From NCBI GenBank assembly GCA_947502815.1, contig CANNBH010000001.1, forward strand, positions 1-64,000: a stretch of 64,000 nucleotides of DNA, read 5' to 3'. The DNA is from an uncultured Erythrobacter sp. Lineage in GTDB: Bacteria; Pseudomonadota; Alphaproteobacteria; Sphingomonadales; Sphingomonadaceae. Below are positions 26,361 through 34,403 of this stretch, piece by piece. Every line of letters starts with the position of its first letter. The first letter of the stretch is position 1. Made by a program: the position numbers and the translations under genes. Below the pieces are notes generated by a model. The model had not been told where the DNA came from. It ran no database searches and saw nothing but the letters and a program-made list of their open reading frames with translations.

Positions 26361-26839
26361 CACAGCATCCCCAATTCAAGCCGCGCCTCATCCGACATTT
26401 TCTCCGGGCTCCAAGGTGGATCCCAGACCAAATTGACTTCGGCATCGCGAATGCCCGGCACAGAAGACGCGCGCAGCTCAACTTCGCCCGGCATGGATTC
26501 GGCCACCGGACAATGCGGCGTGGTCAAAGTCATCGTGATGGTGGCGTCGCATTCTGCATCGACATCCACCCCATAAATCAGGCCCAGATCATAGATGTTT
26601 ACGGGAATCTCTGGATCAAAAATCTCTTTCAGTGCGTCAACCACTGCGGTTTGCAGATCGCTGCCCGCACCGCCAGCTGGCCCTTCGGCCGGCTTTTGAT
26701 GAAGGAACCCATCGAGATAATCGCGTTCGCGCGCAGCAACAGCGGTATCGGCCACGTCATCGGTGTCGATCACATCTGAAACCCGCGCCCGGGGCGGCTT
26801 TTGTGCGGTCAAATCGTCATGGGGCTTGTTCATGGCCAT
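26360..26839 (-). CDS. sufT: MIP18/DUF59 Fe-S assembly protein SufT
   Basis: 159 residues: a variable acidic N-terminus (about 1-60), then the DUF59 domain with DPEIPVNIYDLGLIYGV, TLTTPHCPVAESMP and VWDPPWSPEKMSDEARLELG. SufT proteins help maturation of Fe-S enzymes, as MIP18 does in eukaryotes. It sits between sufS and sufA with one-base overlaps on both sides, so it should be produced with the Suf machinery. An alternative ATG is six bases downstream. Confidence 0.9.
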   Translation of the reverse strand: MAMNKPHDDLTAQKPPRARVSDVIDTDDVADTAVAARERDYLDGFLHQKPAEGPAGGAGSDLQTAVVDALKEIFDPEIPVNIYDLGLIYGVDVDAECDATITMTLTTPHCPVAESMPGEVELRASSVPGIRDAEVNLVWDPPWSPEKMSDEARLELGML

Positions 26840-28068
26840 CAGTGCCTTTTTCCAAAAATCTTGCGTGTTCGCGCAATGCCTTCGAGCAGCGCGTCAACGT
26901 CTTCTTGTGTTGAATACAATCCAAAACTCGCCCGCGCCGTGGCCGGAACGCCGAGATAGTCCATCAAAGGCTGCGCGCAATGGTGGCCAGCGCGGATCGC
27001 GACGTTTGCCTCGTCCAAGATGGTGCCCAGATCATGCGGGTGGATGCCATCAATCGCAAAGCTGACGATCCCCGCGCTGTCCGCTGGGCCAAAGACCGTC
27101 ACATCGTTCATCGCGGTCAATTCACGGCGAAGACGCGTGACCAATTCCGCTTCGGATGCAAGCATCGCGGAAAGCCCGACGTTGGAAACATAATCCGCAG
27201 CGGCACCAAAGGCGATGGCCTCGGTGATCGCAGGTGTCCCGGCTTCAAAGCGTTGCGGCGCAGAATTGTAGGTTGTTTTTTCAAAGGTGACGCGGTCGAT
27301 CATCGCCCCGCCGCCTTCCCAAGGAGGCATGGATTCCAGCAGCGCATGCGGCGCCCACAAGGCCCCGATCCCGGTCGGCCCATAAAGCTTGTGTGCGCTG
27401 AAGACATAAAAGTCACAGCCAAGCGCGGCGACGTCAACCGGCATATGCGGCACCGCCTGACACCCATCAAGAAGGAGCTTTGCGCCCACTTTATGCGCCA
27501 TCGCGGCGGCACGGCGCGCATCGAGGACGCTGCCCAAAACATTGGAAACATGCGCGAATGCGACCAGCTTGTGCCGTTCGGTCAGAATCCCCTCAGCCGC
27601 GTCCAGATCGATCCTGTGGTCATCTGTTAGCGGCGCGACATCGATCACCGCGCCGGTGTGCTCTGCCACCATCTGCCATGGCACGATGTTGGAGTGATGC
27701 TCCAATTGCGACAACATGATGCGATCACCCGGCTTCAGGTTTGCCCGGCCCCAAGAATTCGCCACAAGATTGATCGCTTCGGTTGCGCCGCGGGTGAAGA
27801 CGATCTCTGCCTCTTGCGCGCCAACAAAATCCGCAATCCGCCGCCGCGCCGCTTCATAGGCCAGCGTCATATCGGCAGATCGTGAATAGACGCCGCGGTG
27901 CACAGTCGCATAATCTTCGCCCAGCGCGCGCGCCATCGCATCGATCACCCCGCGCGGTTTTTGGGAAGTCGCCGCCGTATCAAGATAATGCCACGGCGCG
28001 CCGTCCGGCGTTACAAGGCCGGGGAAATCTGCGCGCAAATCGCGGGTCATGACGGCAGGCGCATTCAT
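26839..28068 (-). CDS. sufS: cysteine desulfurase SufS
   Basis: 409 residues. A PLP enzyme that takes sulfur from cysteine for Fe-S assembly. The PLP-binding Lys lies in FSAHKLYGPTGIG; the active-site persulfide Cys is in RAGHHCAQPLM, followed by RASFGLYST. No sufE gene is visible next to it, so its sulfur acceptor is elsewhere or is SufB itself. It overlaps sufD by four bases. Confidence 0.95.
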   Translation of the reverse strand: MNAPAVMTRDLRADFPGLVTPDGAPWHYLDTAATSQKPRGVIDAMARALGEDYATVHRGVYSRSADMTLAYEAARRRIADFVGAQEAEIVFTRGATEAINLVANSWGRANLKPGDRIMLSQLEHHSNIVPWQMVAEHTGAVIDVAPLTDDHRIDLDAAEGILTERHKLVAFAHVSNVLGSVLDARRAAAMAHKVGAKLLLDGCQAVPHMPVDVAALGCDFYVFSAHKLYGPTGIGALWAPHALLESMPPWEGGGAMIDRVTFEKTTYNSAPQRFEAGTPAITEAIAFGAAADYVSNVGLSAMLASEAELVTRLRRELTAMNDVTVFGPADSAGIVSFAIDGIHPHDLGTILDEANVAIRAGHHCAQPLMDYLGVPATARASFGLYSTQEDVDALLEGIARTRKIFGKRH

Positions 28069-28823
28069 AAATCTGCGCCTTCAAGCGCTTTAAGCGCCGC
28101 GTTGAGCAAGGCCGACCGGGTCTCTTCATCGTCCAATTCGACGAACGCATCGCCCAAAAATGCTTGCACCAACAGGCGCTGCGTCACTTCGGGTGAAAGG
28201 CCGCGAGCGGCCATGTAAAACCGCGCGGACTCGTCCAACTGGCCGATTGTGGCGCCGTGGGCGCATTTCACATCATCAGCGAAAATCTCAAGCTGCGGAA
28301 CAGCGTTAGCGCTTGCGCCGGCTTCCAATAGAAGCCCTTTGAAATCCTGCGCAGCGTCGGTTTTTTGAGCATGGCGGGCGACTTTTATCTCGCCCAAGAA
28401 ATTGCCCGTGCCGGTGCCCCAATGGACACTGCGCACGGTCTGGTTGCTGGTGCCGTTTGGGTGCGCGTGCACGGTCTTTGTCACAAATTCGCGTACGGCA
28501 TTGCCGCCGCCAATTGTCACGCCGCCAAATTCGAAATGTGCGCCCTCTTCGAGGGTGATTTCGATCTCAAGCCGGGTGAAATCTTGCCCTACGTTGGTGG
28601 CAAAGAGTTCACCGCGCGCGCCCTTGCCCACAGTCAATCGGATGCGGTGCAATTCGGGTGCATTGCCACCAATGACCATGGTTTCGCGCCATGTTTCACC
28701 CGCCTCAACGGTTATGTCACGCCATTGATCAAGCGCTGTAGCACCGATCCGGGCCACGGCGTCGATATCGGCATAGCGCCAGGCCTCATCACGGCGTGTG
28801 GGGAGGGTTGCGGCTTCAGGCAT
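28065..28823 (-). CDS. sufD: Fe-S scaffold subunit SufD
   Basis: 252 residues, shorter than the 400-plus of E. coli SufD. The beta-helix core is present, with the region QLEIFADDVKCAHGATIGQLD including the Cys and His near the C-terminus that are functionally important in SufD. It partners SufB and SufC in the SufBC2D complex. Start ATG 28823 overlaps the sufC stop by eight bases. Confidence 0.92.
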   Translation of the reverse strand: MPEAATLPTRRDEAWRYADIDAVARIGATALDQWRDITVEAGETWRETMVIGGNAPELHRIRLTVGKGARGELFATNVGQDFTRLEIEITLEEGAHFEFGGVTIGGGNAVREFVTKTVHAHPNGTSNQTVRSVHWGTGTGNFLGEIKVARHAQKTDAAQDFKGLLLEAGASANAVPQLEIFADDVKCAHGATIGQLDESARFYMAARGLSPEVTQRLLVQAFLGDAFVELDDEETRSALLNAALKALEGADL

Positions 28824-29577
28824 CCGCCATCACCGCGTCATAGCCCTCATCCTCGAGCTGCAAAGCCAGCTCTGGCCCGCCCGTTTGAACGATCCGCCCA
28901 CCGGCCAAAATGCTCACCCGATCAGGCTTCACCACGTCGAGCAGGCGTTGGTAGTGAGTGATCAGCAAAACACCCTTATCCGGCGCGCGCATGATGGCGT
29001 TGATCCCATCGCCCACAACGCGCAGCGCATCGATATCAAGGCCGCTGTCGGTTTCATCAAGCACTGCAAAGCTTGGGTCCAAAATGCCCATTTGGACCAT
29101 TTCGGCGCGCTTTTTCTCACCGCCGGAAAAGCCGACATTCACTTGTCGCTTAAGCATTTCCATATCGAGCTTAAGAAGGCCCGCCTTTTCCTTCGCGAGC
29201 TTTAGGAATTCGCCGCCGGACAAGGGATCTTCGCCGCGATATTTGCGCTGTGCGTTGGCCGCTTCGCGCAGGAATTGCACGTTGGAAACACCGGGAATTT
29301 CGACCGGATATTGAAAACCCAAAAACAAGCCCGTGGCCGCACGCTCATGCGGGTCTAGGTCGAACAAATCGGCCCCTTTGAACGTCACCGATCCACCTGT
29401 GACGTCATAGCCCGGCTTTCCGCCCAAAACATTGGCAAGTGTTGATTTGCCTGCGCCATTGGGGCCCATAATTGCATGCACTTCGCCTGCCGCAACCTGG
29501 AGGTTCAGCCCTTTTAGGATCTGCTTTGTACCACTGGCTCCGTCTACTTCAGCGGACAGATTTTCAATCGTTAGCAC
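28816..29577 (-). CDS. sufC: Fe-S assembly ATPase SufC, GTG start
   Basis: 253 residues. Walker A is GPNGAGKST, signature motif is NVGFSGGEKKRAE, and Walker B is FAVLDETDSGLD. It drives SufBCD with ATP. The start is GTG 29577, six bases after AAGGAG, giving the family N-terminus L-T-I-E-N-L; the longer frame from 29631 adds residues with no family match. The start lies 14 bases inside the upstream gene, so its translation is probably coupled to that of the 186-residue protein. Confidence 0.94.
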   Translation of the reverse strand: MLTIENLSAEVDGASGTKQILKGLNLQVAAGEVHAIMGPNGAGKSTLANVLGGKPGYDVTGGSVTFKGADLFDLDPHERAATGLFLGFQYPVEIPGVSNVQFLREAANAQRKYRGEDPLSGGEFLKLAKEKAGLLKLDMEMLKRQVNVGFSGGEKKRAEMVQMGILDPSFAVLDETDSGLDIDALRVVGDGINAIMRAPDKGVLLITHYQRLLDVVKPDRVSILAGGRIVQTGGPELALQLEDEGYDAVMADA

Positions 29578-30124
29578 CGCGTGCTCCTTCTCTTTCCTCA
29601 TAAGCAGCCTCTGCGGCGGCGGCGGTCGCATCGGTGCGCGCCTTCACAACAGACGCATCGTGCAATTCGAGGACCAAGCCCTTGGGCCGTTCTTCATTAT
29701 ATGCGTCTTGCGCAGCCTGGGCGGTGCGCATCAGATACGTGAATTGATTATCCAGATCGGCCCCACGCGCGATGTGGATGCGGCCCGCGTGCTCAAATAT
29801 CTGACGCACATCTTCTGCCGTAAAATCGGCATACTCGCCGCGCGCAGACAAAGCGGTTGTCGCGGCCGCTTGCGCCTCTTGGCTTTGTTCATCGCAGCGC
29901 GGCAGATCAGAGCGATGCTGCTCTTCGAAATTCGCATCACCGGTGACCCAGCGCATATTGCCGGTCAGACAGCGGCGATAATCCTCGACAAACGGTTGAA
30001 TCAGGCGTGGGTATTCGAGCGTCCAGGTCTCTGGCGCATCATTCTCGATCGCCGTGGGCGCTTCGCCAGCGGCTTGAAGCATCATCATTGGAGCTAGGAC
30101 TAAGGTAAAGCTGGTCATAGTCAT
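29564..30124 (-). CDS. hypothetical exported protein in suf operon
   Basis: 186 residues with an apparent signal peptide (Met-rich core, cleavage near LQAAG). Mature part is acidic with two Cys (RRCLTGN and LPRCDEQ), Gln/Ala-rich helices and no recognised domain. It sits between the DUF559 gene and sufC, overlapping both (4 and 14 bases), so it is surely co-expressed with the Suf proteins. A role in Fe-S metabolism is only inferred from position. Confidence 0.7.
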   Translation of the reverse strand: MTMTSFTLVLAPMMMLQAAGEAPTAIENDAPETWTLEYPRLIQPFVEDYRRCLTGNMRWVTGDANFEEQHRSDLPRCDEQSQEAQAAATTALSARGEYADFTAEDVRQIFEHAGRIHIARGADLDNQFTYLMRTAQAAQDAYNEERPKGLVLELHDASVVKARTDATAAAAEAAYEEREGARGAND

Positions 30125-30642
30125 TCGTCCGTTGAGCCAGTGTTGTAAGACGCGCCTGAATTCGAAGTCTCGCGGCTTTGGTGCCGTCTCTTGTTCTTAT
30201 CGTCGATGCGCATGCGCATGCCGAGCGTGATCCGCTCCAGCACGGCATCCATATTGTCCAGAATATCAGCCGCCTTTATCCGCATCACCCGGATGCCGAC
30301 GGCCTCAAGGCTTTTGTCGCGGCGTTTGGACAGGGTTTCGTCCTCGCCCTCTTCCTCAACCATGATCGCCATGCCGAGATTGTGGCAGTTAAAATCCACG
30401 ATGGCAGAGCCAACCACGGCAAAACGTTTGAAGGTGTAGCGGCCCAAATTGGCGCCCGCGAATTTGTCGGCCAAGGCCTTGTGAGCGGGCGAAGCAAAGC
30501 GCTTCATTTCGCGCGCACGGTCGTGCAATTCATCGAGACGCTTGTCCGAAATCTTCCACCCCCGGCCCTTTTTGTTGAGGGCTTCGGGATCGATGGCCTC
30601 GTCCGATGGCGGGCGCAGGTTTAAGGTTTTGCGATCTGTCAT
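30121..30642 (-). CDS. DUF559 (endonuclease-like fold) protein in suf operon
   Basis: 173 residues. The central part (about 55-140) matches DUF559: KFAGANLGRYTFKR, VGSAIVDFNCHNLGMAI, RDKSLEAVGIRVMRI, LDNMDAVLERI. DUF559 has a very-short-patch-repair-like PD-(D/E)XK fold; here the usual ELDGGQH segment is changed to a VEEEGED stretch, so activity is doubtful. The ends are charged and probably disordered. Its first 14 codons are duplicated in the chimeric frame at 31046-31168. ATG overlaps the stop of the upstream gene (ATGA). Confidence 0.82.
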   Translation of the reverse strand: MTDRKTLNLRPPSDEAIDPEALNKKGRGWKISDKRLDELHDRAREMKRFASPAHKALADKFAGANLGRYTFKRFAVVGSAIVDFNCHNLGMAIMVEEEGEDETLSKRRDKSLEAVGIRVMRIKAADILDNMDAVLERITLGMRMRIDDKNKRRHQSRETSNSGASYNTGSTDE

Positions 30643-31049
30643 CTGATAGCCTCGCGCCAGATTCGTTGCGAAGCAGCAAGCGCGTCAACGGCACCGAACG
30701 CACGCCTGATGACCTTGGTTCGTGCTTCGGTCGAAGTTATCCCTTGCTCGTCAAGAACTTCGTTCATTTGCGTCAAAGCCGCTTCACGTAACTCGTTGCA
30801 TTCGGAGCCGGTCGCTGGTCCCTCTTGAACCTCGCCGCCCATAATGACTCGAGATCCAGCCCTGCGCAGTTCGCAATGCAAGAAAGGCGTTAAAGCCGGA
30901 GAAAATTCGTCAGGATAGTTAGCGGTGCCAGTGAACCATGATTCCTCGATAAGCGCCTCCACCTTCTCGGCTTCGCTATCTCTTGCGACCGCTGGGTGCG
31001 AGGCCAAGGTGGCAGTAACGCCGAGCAATGCTGTCAGAACCCTAATCAC
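30639..31049 (-). CDS. hypothetical exported protein in suf operon, GTG start
   Basis: 136 residues with a signal peptide (TALLGVTATLA core, cleavage near PAVA-R). Contains two Cys (HCELRRAG and SECNELRE) and no recognised family. GTG 31049 overlaps the stop of the 40-codon chimera in the pattern GTGA, exactly as the gene at 31401 overlaps the true sufB stop. It is one of two unrelated genes held between copies of the sufB end and the DUF559 start. Confidence 0.62.
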   Translation of the reverse strand: MIRVLTALLGVTATLASHPAVARDSEAEKVEALIEESWFTGTANYPDEFSPALTPFLHCELRRAGSRVIMGGEVQEGPATGSECNELREAALTQMNEVLDEQGITSTEARTKVIRRAFGAVDALAASQRIWREAIR

Positions 31050-31168
31050 CCCACACTCCCTTCAAGTGAAATCGCCAGCAGCTTCTGTGCTTCCACCGCA
31101 AACTCCATCGGCAGTTCTTTCAGCGCATCCGATAGCGTGCGCAGGTTTAGGGTTTTGCGTTCAGTCAT
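31046..31168 (-). CDS. 40-residue chimeric ORF (DUF559 head joined to SufB tail)
   Basis: The first 14 codons read MTERKTLNLRTLSD, matching the DUF559 protein start MTDRKTLNLRPPSD. The remaining 26 codons read [17 protein letters not shown] and on to the SufB C-terminus, identical to SufB except one residue at the joint. Over the last 25 codons the five base differences from sufB are all synonymous. Its ATG overlaps the stop of the 78-residue gene, its TGA overlaps the GTG of the 136-residue gene. It is probably translated as a relay in the operon; a folded function for the peptide is unlikely. Confidence 0.7.
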   Translation of the reverse strand: MTERKTLNLRTLSDALKELPMEFAVEAQKLLAISLEGSVG

Positions 31169-31401
31169 TTCTTATACCCACTTTGGTGGCTCAATTCCTC
31201 GGTCGGCGCGCCATTAATGTTCGAAGAATCAACTGGTTCGGCAGGCGCAAAATGCGGGTTGTCAGTATGCTGACCAGTAGCAATGCTAGATTGGCCAGAA
31301 GGGTTCCCCCAATCTCGCGCCGTTTGACGGTCACGACGAACAAGCCAAGTCATCAAAAACACAAAGCCAATTGTGAAGCCTAAAACGAAGAGCGTTTCCA
31401 T
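31165..31401 (-). CDS. small single-pass membrane protein in suf operon
   Basis: 78 residues: an N-terminal membrane helix (about 3-22, LFVLGFTIGFVFLMTWLV) then an Arg-rich stop-transfer and a hydrophilic tail. No family recognised. ATG 31401 overlaps the sufB stop by one base (GTG 31404 would overlap it by four). The base composition is more A/T rich than in the suf genes around it, which fits recent acquisition. Confidence 0.6.
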   Translation of the reverse strand: METLFVLGFTIGFVFLMTWLVRRDRQTARDWGNPSGQSSIATGQHTDNPHFAPAEPVDSSNINGAPTEELSHQSGYKK

Positions 31402-32894
31402 CACCCCACACTCCCTTCAAGCGAAATCGCCAGCAGCTTCTGCGCTTCCACGGCAAACTCCATCGGCAATTCTTTAAGCACATCCTTGGCAAAGCCGTTG
31501 ACGATCAGCGCCACGGCCTCTTCTTCGTCCAGCCCGCGTTGCTGCGCGTAGAACATCTGGTCATCGCTGATCTTCGAAGTCGTCGCTTCGTGCTCAATTT
31601 GCGCGCCGGGGTTCTTCACTTCGATATAGGGCACGGTATGCGCGCCGCATTCATCGCCGAGCAGCAGGCTGTCGCACTGGGTGAAGTTGCGCACGCCCTC
31701 GGCCTTGGGCCCCACGCGGACGAGGCCGCGATAGGTGTTGTTCGATTTGCCCGCGCTGATCCCTTTAGAGATGATGGTTGATCGTGAGCCTTTGCCGTTA
31801 TGAACCATTTTGGTTCCCGTATCGGCCTGCTGGTGGTTATTTGTAACCGCCACCGAATAAAACTCGCCCACACTGTCTTCGCCGTTGAGCACGCATGACG
31901 GGTATTTCCACGTCACCGCGCTGCCAGTTTCAACCTGAGTCCAGCTGATCTTGGATCGGTCGCCTTGGCACAGGCCACGCTTGGTCACGAAATTGTAGAT
32001 CCCGCCTACGCCTTCGGCATTGCCCGGATACCAGTTTTGGACAGTCGAATATTTGATATTCGCATCTTCCATCGCGACCAATTCAACCACGGCGGCATGC
32101 AGCTGGTTTTCATCGCGCATCGGCGCGGTGCACCCCTCGAGATAGGACACGTGAGAGCCCTTTTCCGCGATGATCAAGGTGCGTTCAAACTGTCCGGTGT
32201 TTTCCGCATTGATGCGGAAGTATGTCGACAGCTCCATCGGGCAGCGCACGCCTTCTGGAACGTAGACGAAGGTGCCATCGGAAAAGACTGCGCAATTGAG
32301 GGCGGCAAAATAATTGTCGCGGACCGGAACAACCCGGCCCAGCCATTTCTTCACCAGCTCAGGATATTCCTTGATCGCTTCGCTGATCGACAGGAAGATC
32401 ACGCCTGCTTTTTTCAATTCTTCGCGGAATGTCGTCGCGACCGAAACGCTGTCGAACACGGCATCAACGGCGACTTTCTTTGCGCCCTTCACCCCGGCAA
32501 GCACTTCTTGCTCACCCAGCGAAATGCCAAGCTTGTCGTAAACCCGCTTAATCTCTGGATCGAGATCGTCGAGCGAATCCAGCTCCACCTTTTTGGTCGG
32601 CGCGGCGTAATAATAGGCGTCTTGGTAATCGATTTTGGGATAGCCAACCTTGGCCCAATCCGGCTCTTCCATTTGCTCCCACAGGCGGAACGCTTTCAAC
32701 CGCCAATCAAGCATCCATTGCGGCTCGCCCTTTTTGCCCGAAATAAACCGAACGGTGTCTTCGTTCAGGCCTTTTTCGGCAAATTCAGTTTCAATATCCG
32801 AAGACCAGCCGTGCTCATATTCTGCCGCCGCTGCAGCTGCATCCTTGGCATCTTGGTCCATTTCTGGATTTTGAAGGTCGAGATTATCGGTCAT
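31401..32894 (-). CDS. sufB: Fe-S scaffold subunit SufB
   Basis: 497 residues. Core scaffold for cluster assembly. Typical segments are [41 protein letters not shown] in the middle (read in parts), [37 protein letters not shown] and [11 protein letters not shown]. It follows the Rrf2 regulator with a four-base overlap. Its last 26 codons are duplicated at 31046-31123. Confidence 0.96.
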   Translation of the reverse strand: MTDNLDLQNPEMDQDAKDAAAAAAEYEHGWSSDIETEFAEKGLNEDTVRFISGKKGEPQWMLDWRLKAFRLWEQMEEPDWAKVGYPKIDYQDAYYYAAPTKKVELDSLDDLDPEIKRVYDKLGISLGEQEVLAGVKGAKKVAVDAVFDSVSVATTFREELKKAGVIFLSISEAIKEYPELVKKWLGRVVPVRDNYFAALNCAVFSDGTFVYVPEGVRCPMELSTYFRINAENTGQFERTLIIAEKGSHVSYLEGCTAPMRDENQLHAAVVELVAMEDANIKYSTVQNWYPGNAEGVGGIYNFVTKRGLCQGDRSKISWTQVETGSAVTWKYPSCVLNGEDSVGEFYSVAVTNNHQQADTGTKMVHNGKGSRSTIISKGISAGKSNNTYRGLVRVGPKAEGVRNFTQCDSLLLGDECGAHTVPYIEVKNPGAQIEHEATTSKISDDQMFYAQQRGLDEEEAVALIVNGFAKDVLKELPMEFAVEAQKLLAISLEGSVG

Positions 32895-33328
32895 GCCGCA
32901 TGCTCTTTGGCTGGAATTGGGATGGAGGTGGGGGAGGCGCGCAAATGGTTGAGATTGATCTCAGCCAACGCCCCTCTCAGCTTTTGGTTGATCAGCGGCC
33001 AGTGCGGCTTCATCGAACAGTGCGGCTCAAGGTCGCAGGAACCCTCTTCAACGCAGGAGGCCAAGGCAATTGGACCTTCTACGGCCTCAACAATATCCGC
33101 CACGGTGATCGCCGCAGCAGGACGCCCGAGTTGCAAACCGCCGCCCGCGCCGCGCACAGAGCGCAGCAATCCCGCCGACGTGAGTTTTGAGACGAGCCGC
33201 TGCACTGTAGGGGTTGGCAGGCCTGTTTCGGTCGCCAATTCAGCCGCACTTACCCGGCCATCCCCGCAATGGGCGGCGGCCTGGCACATCGTAATGACGG
33301 CATAATCAGCTAGGTTTGAAAGGCGCAT
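32891..33328 (-). CDS. Rrf2-family regulator of the suf operon
   Basis: 145 residues. The winged helix-turn-helix (about 1-65: [28 protein letters not shown]) precedes the Fe-S binding loop with Cys in [18 protein letters not shown] (spacing C-X5-C-X5-C). This matches the SUF-system regulator subgroup of IscR-like proteins, which sense cluster supply. It is first in the operon, so it should repress its own transcript. The spacer upstream (33329-33461) has AT-rich segments and partial inverted repeats (AATCGG ... CCGAATT) that could be the operator, but no clear consensus. Confidence 0.92.
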   Translation of the reverse strand: MRLSNLADYAVITMCQAAAHCGDGRVSAAELATETGLPTPTVQRLVSKLTSAGLLRSVRGAGGGLQLGRPAAAITVADIVEAVEGPIALASCVEEGSCDLEPHCSMKPHWPLINQKLRGALAEINLNHLRASPTSIPIPAKEHAA

Positions 33329-33461
33329 ATCTCTTTCGAATTTCGTTGGTTCCGACCCAAACTCTTTAATCGGACAGATTTATTCCGAATTCGATTTATG
33401 GGCACATCGACAGAAATTCAACAGACAAGAGCTAGTTGCGAGTCGTTAGCGCTTCGCGGCG

Positions 33462-34400
33462 CTATTCCTGCTGATCAGAGTCGTCAGATTGGCGAGGCAA
33501 TTTCTCCACATGCCCGCTGTCGTGCAAAAAACCGGCGGGGTTGAGAATATCGGACAGCAGGCTGCTGCGCTCTTTGCCGATTTTAGAAGGCGACCGGCCT
33601 GTCGAAGCTTTCACATCGCGGATCATGTGGGATTGATCGAAATAGGTCTCGCCGATAGCAGCATCCACTTCAGCTGTGGTCTGCTGGTGACTTGTGACCG
33701 ACGCGACAAATGCGGCGCGCAGCCTCCTCGCAACCTGCGAGGGCGGCTGGCCGAAATACCGCTTCACTATCCGCTGAATTTGCCTCTCAGAATAGGGAAG
33801 CGCGTCATAGAGAACGTCGATGTCGGGCATCAAACTGTTCGTCGCCCATGCGCGCGTGGTTTGGATGACGCGTTTGAAGCGCTCCTCCAAAGGCGAAAAC
33901 TTCGGTTCAATGAAGGCTCGCATTCTCAAGGCGATGTCTTTGGAATTGATTTCACCAGCTGCATATTGCTGCAGACTTATCTGGGCGAATTCTGTCACAC
34001 TGGGGCCGAACACGTCCTCTGCGGGAACAGTGGTGTTTTTCACCTTGTCGACTGGCAGCCGCGTCAATTCGGCCCAACCCATTTCACTAAAGCCCAAGCC
34101 AACGAGATGCACCGGGCCACGAATAATCGTCTTGCTCGCCATGGTGGTTGGCGCGATAAAATAGCATTCCCCCGGCCTTGATAAACTTGTGCTGCCGTCA
34201 GGGAACTGAAGGGTTGTCTCGCCTTGTGATCGCAGAATGAACTGACCGCCCACCGCAGGCATTGCATCCTCCAGATAGGCCGCATCGGTTGAGCAGTAAT
34301 AGGCCGAACGCACCCGCTCGTCGGGCGAGAATTCGCCCGGCGGTAGGAACGTAAAGCCTCCGGATTGATCGGTGGTTTCGGTGTTCTTGCTGTCTCGCAA
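33462..34400 (-). CDS. AraC-family transcriptional regulator, TTG start
   Basis: 312 residues. C-terminal AraC double helix-turn-helix (about 195-280) with YSERQIQRIVKRYFGQPPSQVARRLR and YFDQSHMIRDVKASTGRSPSKI. The N-terminal half is a ligand domain of unknown specificity. It resembles the regulator at 36328-37254, so they are paralogues. The start at TTG 34400 lies four bases after the DUF885 stop, suggesting the genes are co-transcribed. A small hairpin (33447-33464) overlaps its stop. Confidence 0.88.
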   Translation of the reverse strand: MRDSKNTETTDQSGGFTFLPPGEFSPDERVRSAYYCSTDAAYLEDAMPAVGGQFILRSQGETTLQFPDGSTSLSRPGECYFIAPTTMASKTIIRGPVHLVGLGFSEMGWAELTRLPVDKVKNTTVPAEDVFGPSVTEFAQISLQQYAAGEINSKDIALRMRAFIEPKFSPLEERFKRVIQTTRAWATNSLMPDIDVLYDALPYSERQIQRIVKRYFGQPPSQVARRLRAAFVASVTSHQQTTAEVDAAIGETYFDQSHMIRDVKASTGRSPSKIGKERSSLLSDILNPAGFLHDSGHVEKLPRQSDDSDQQE

Positions 34401-34403
34401 ACG

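Noticed and set aside
31965-33305. 446-codon open frame on the plus strand opposite sufB and the Rrf2 gene
   Set aside because: sufB and the regulator are certain on the other strand; the frame shows no recognisable domain.
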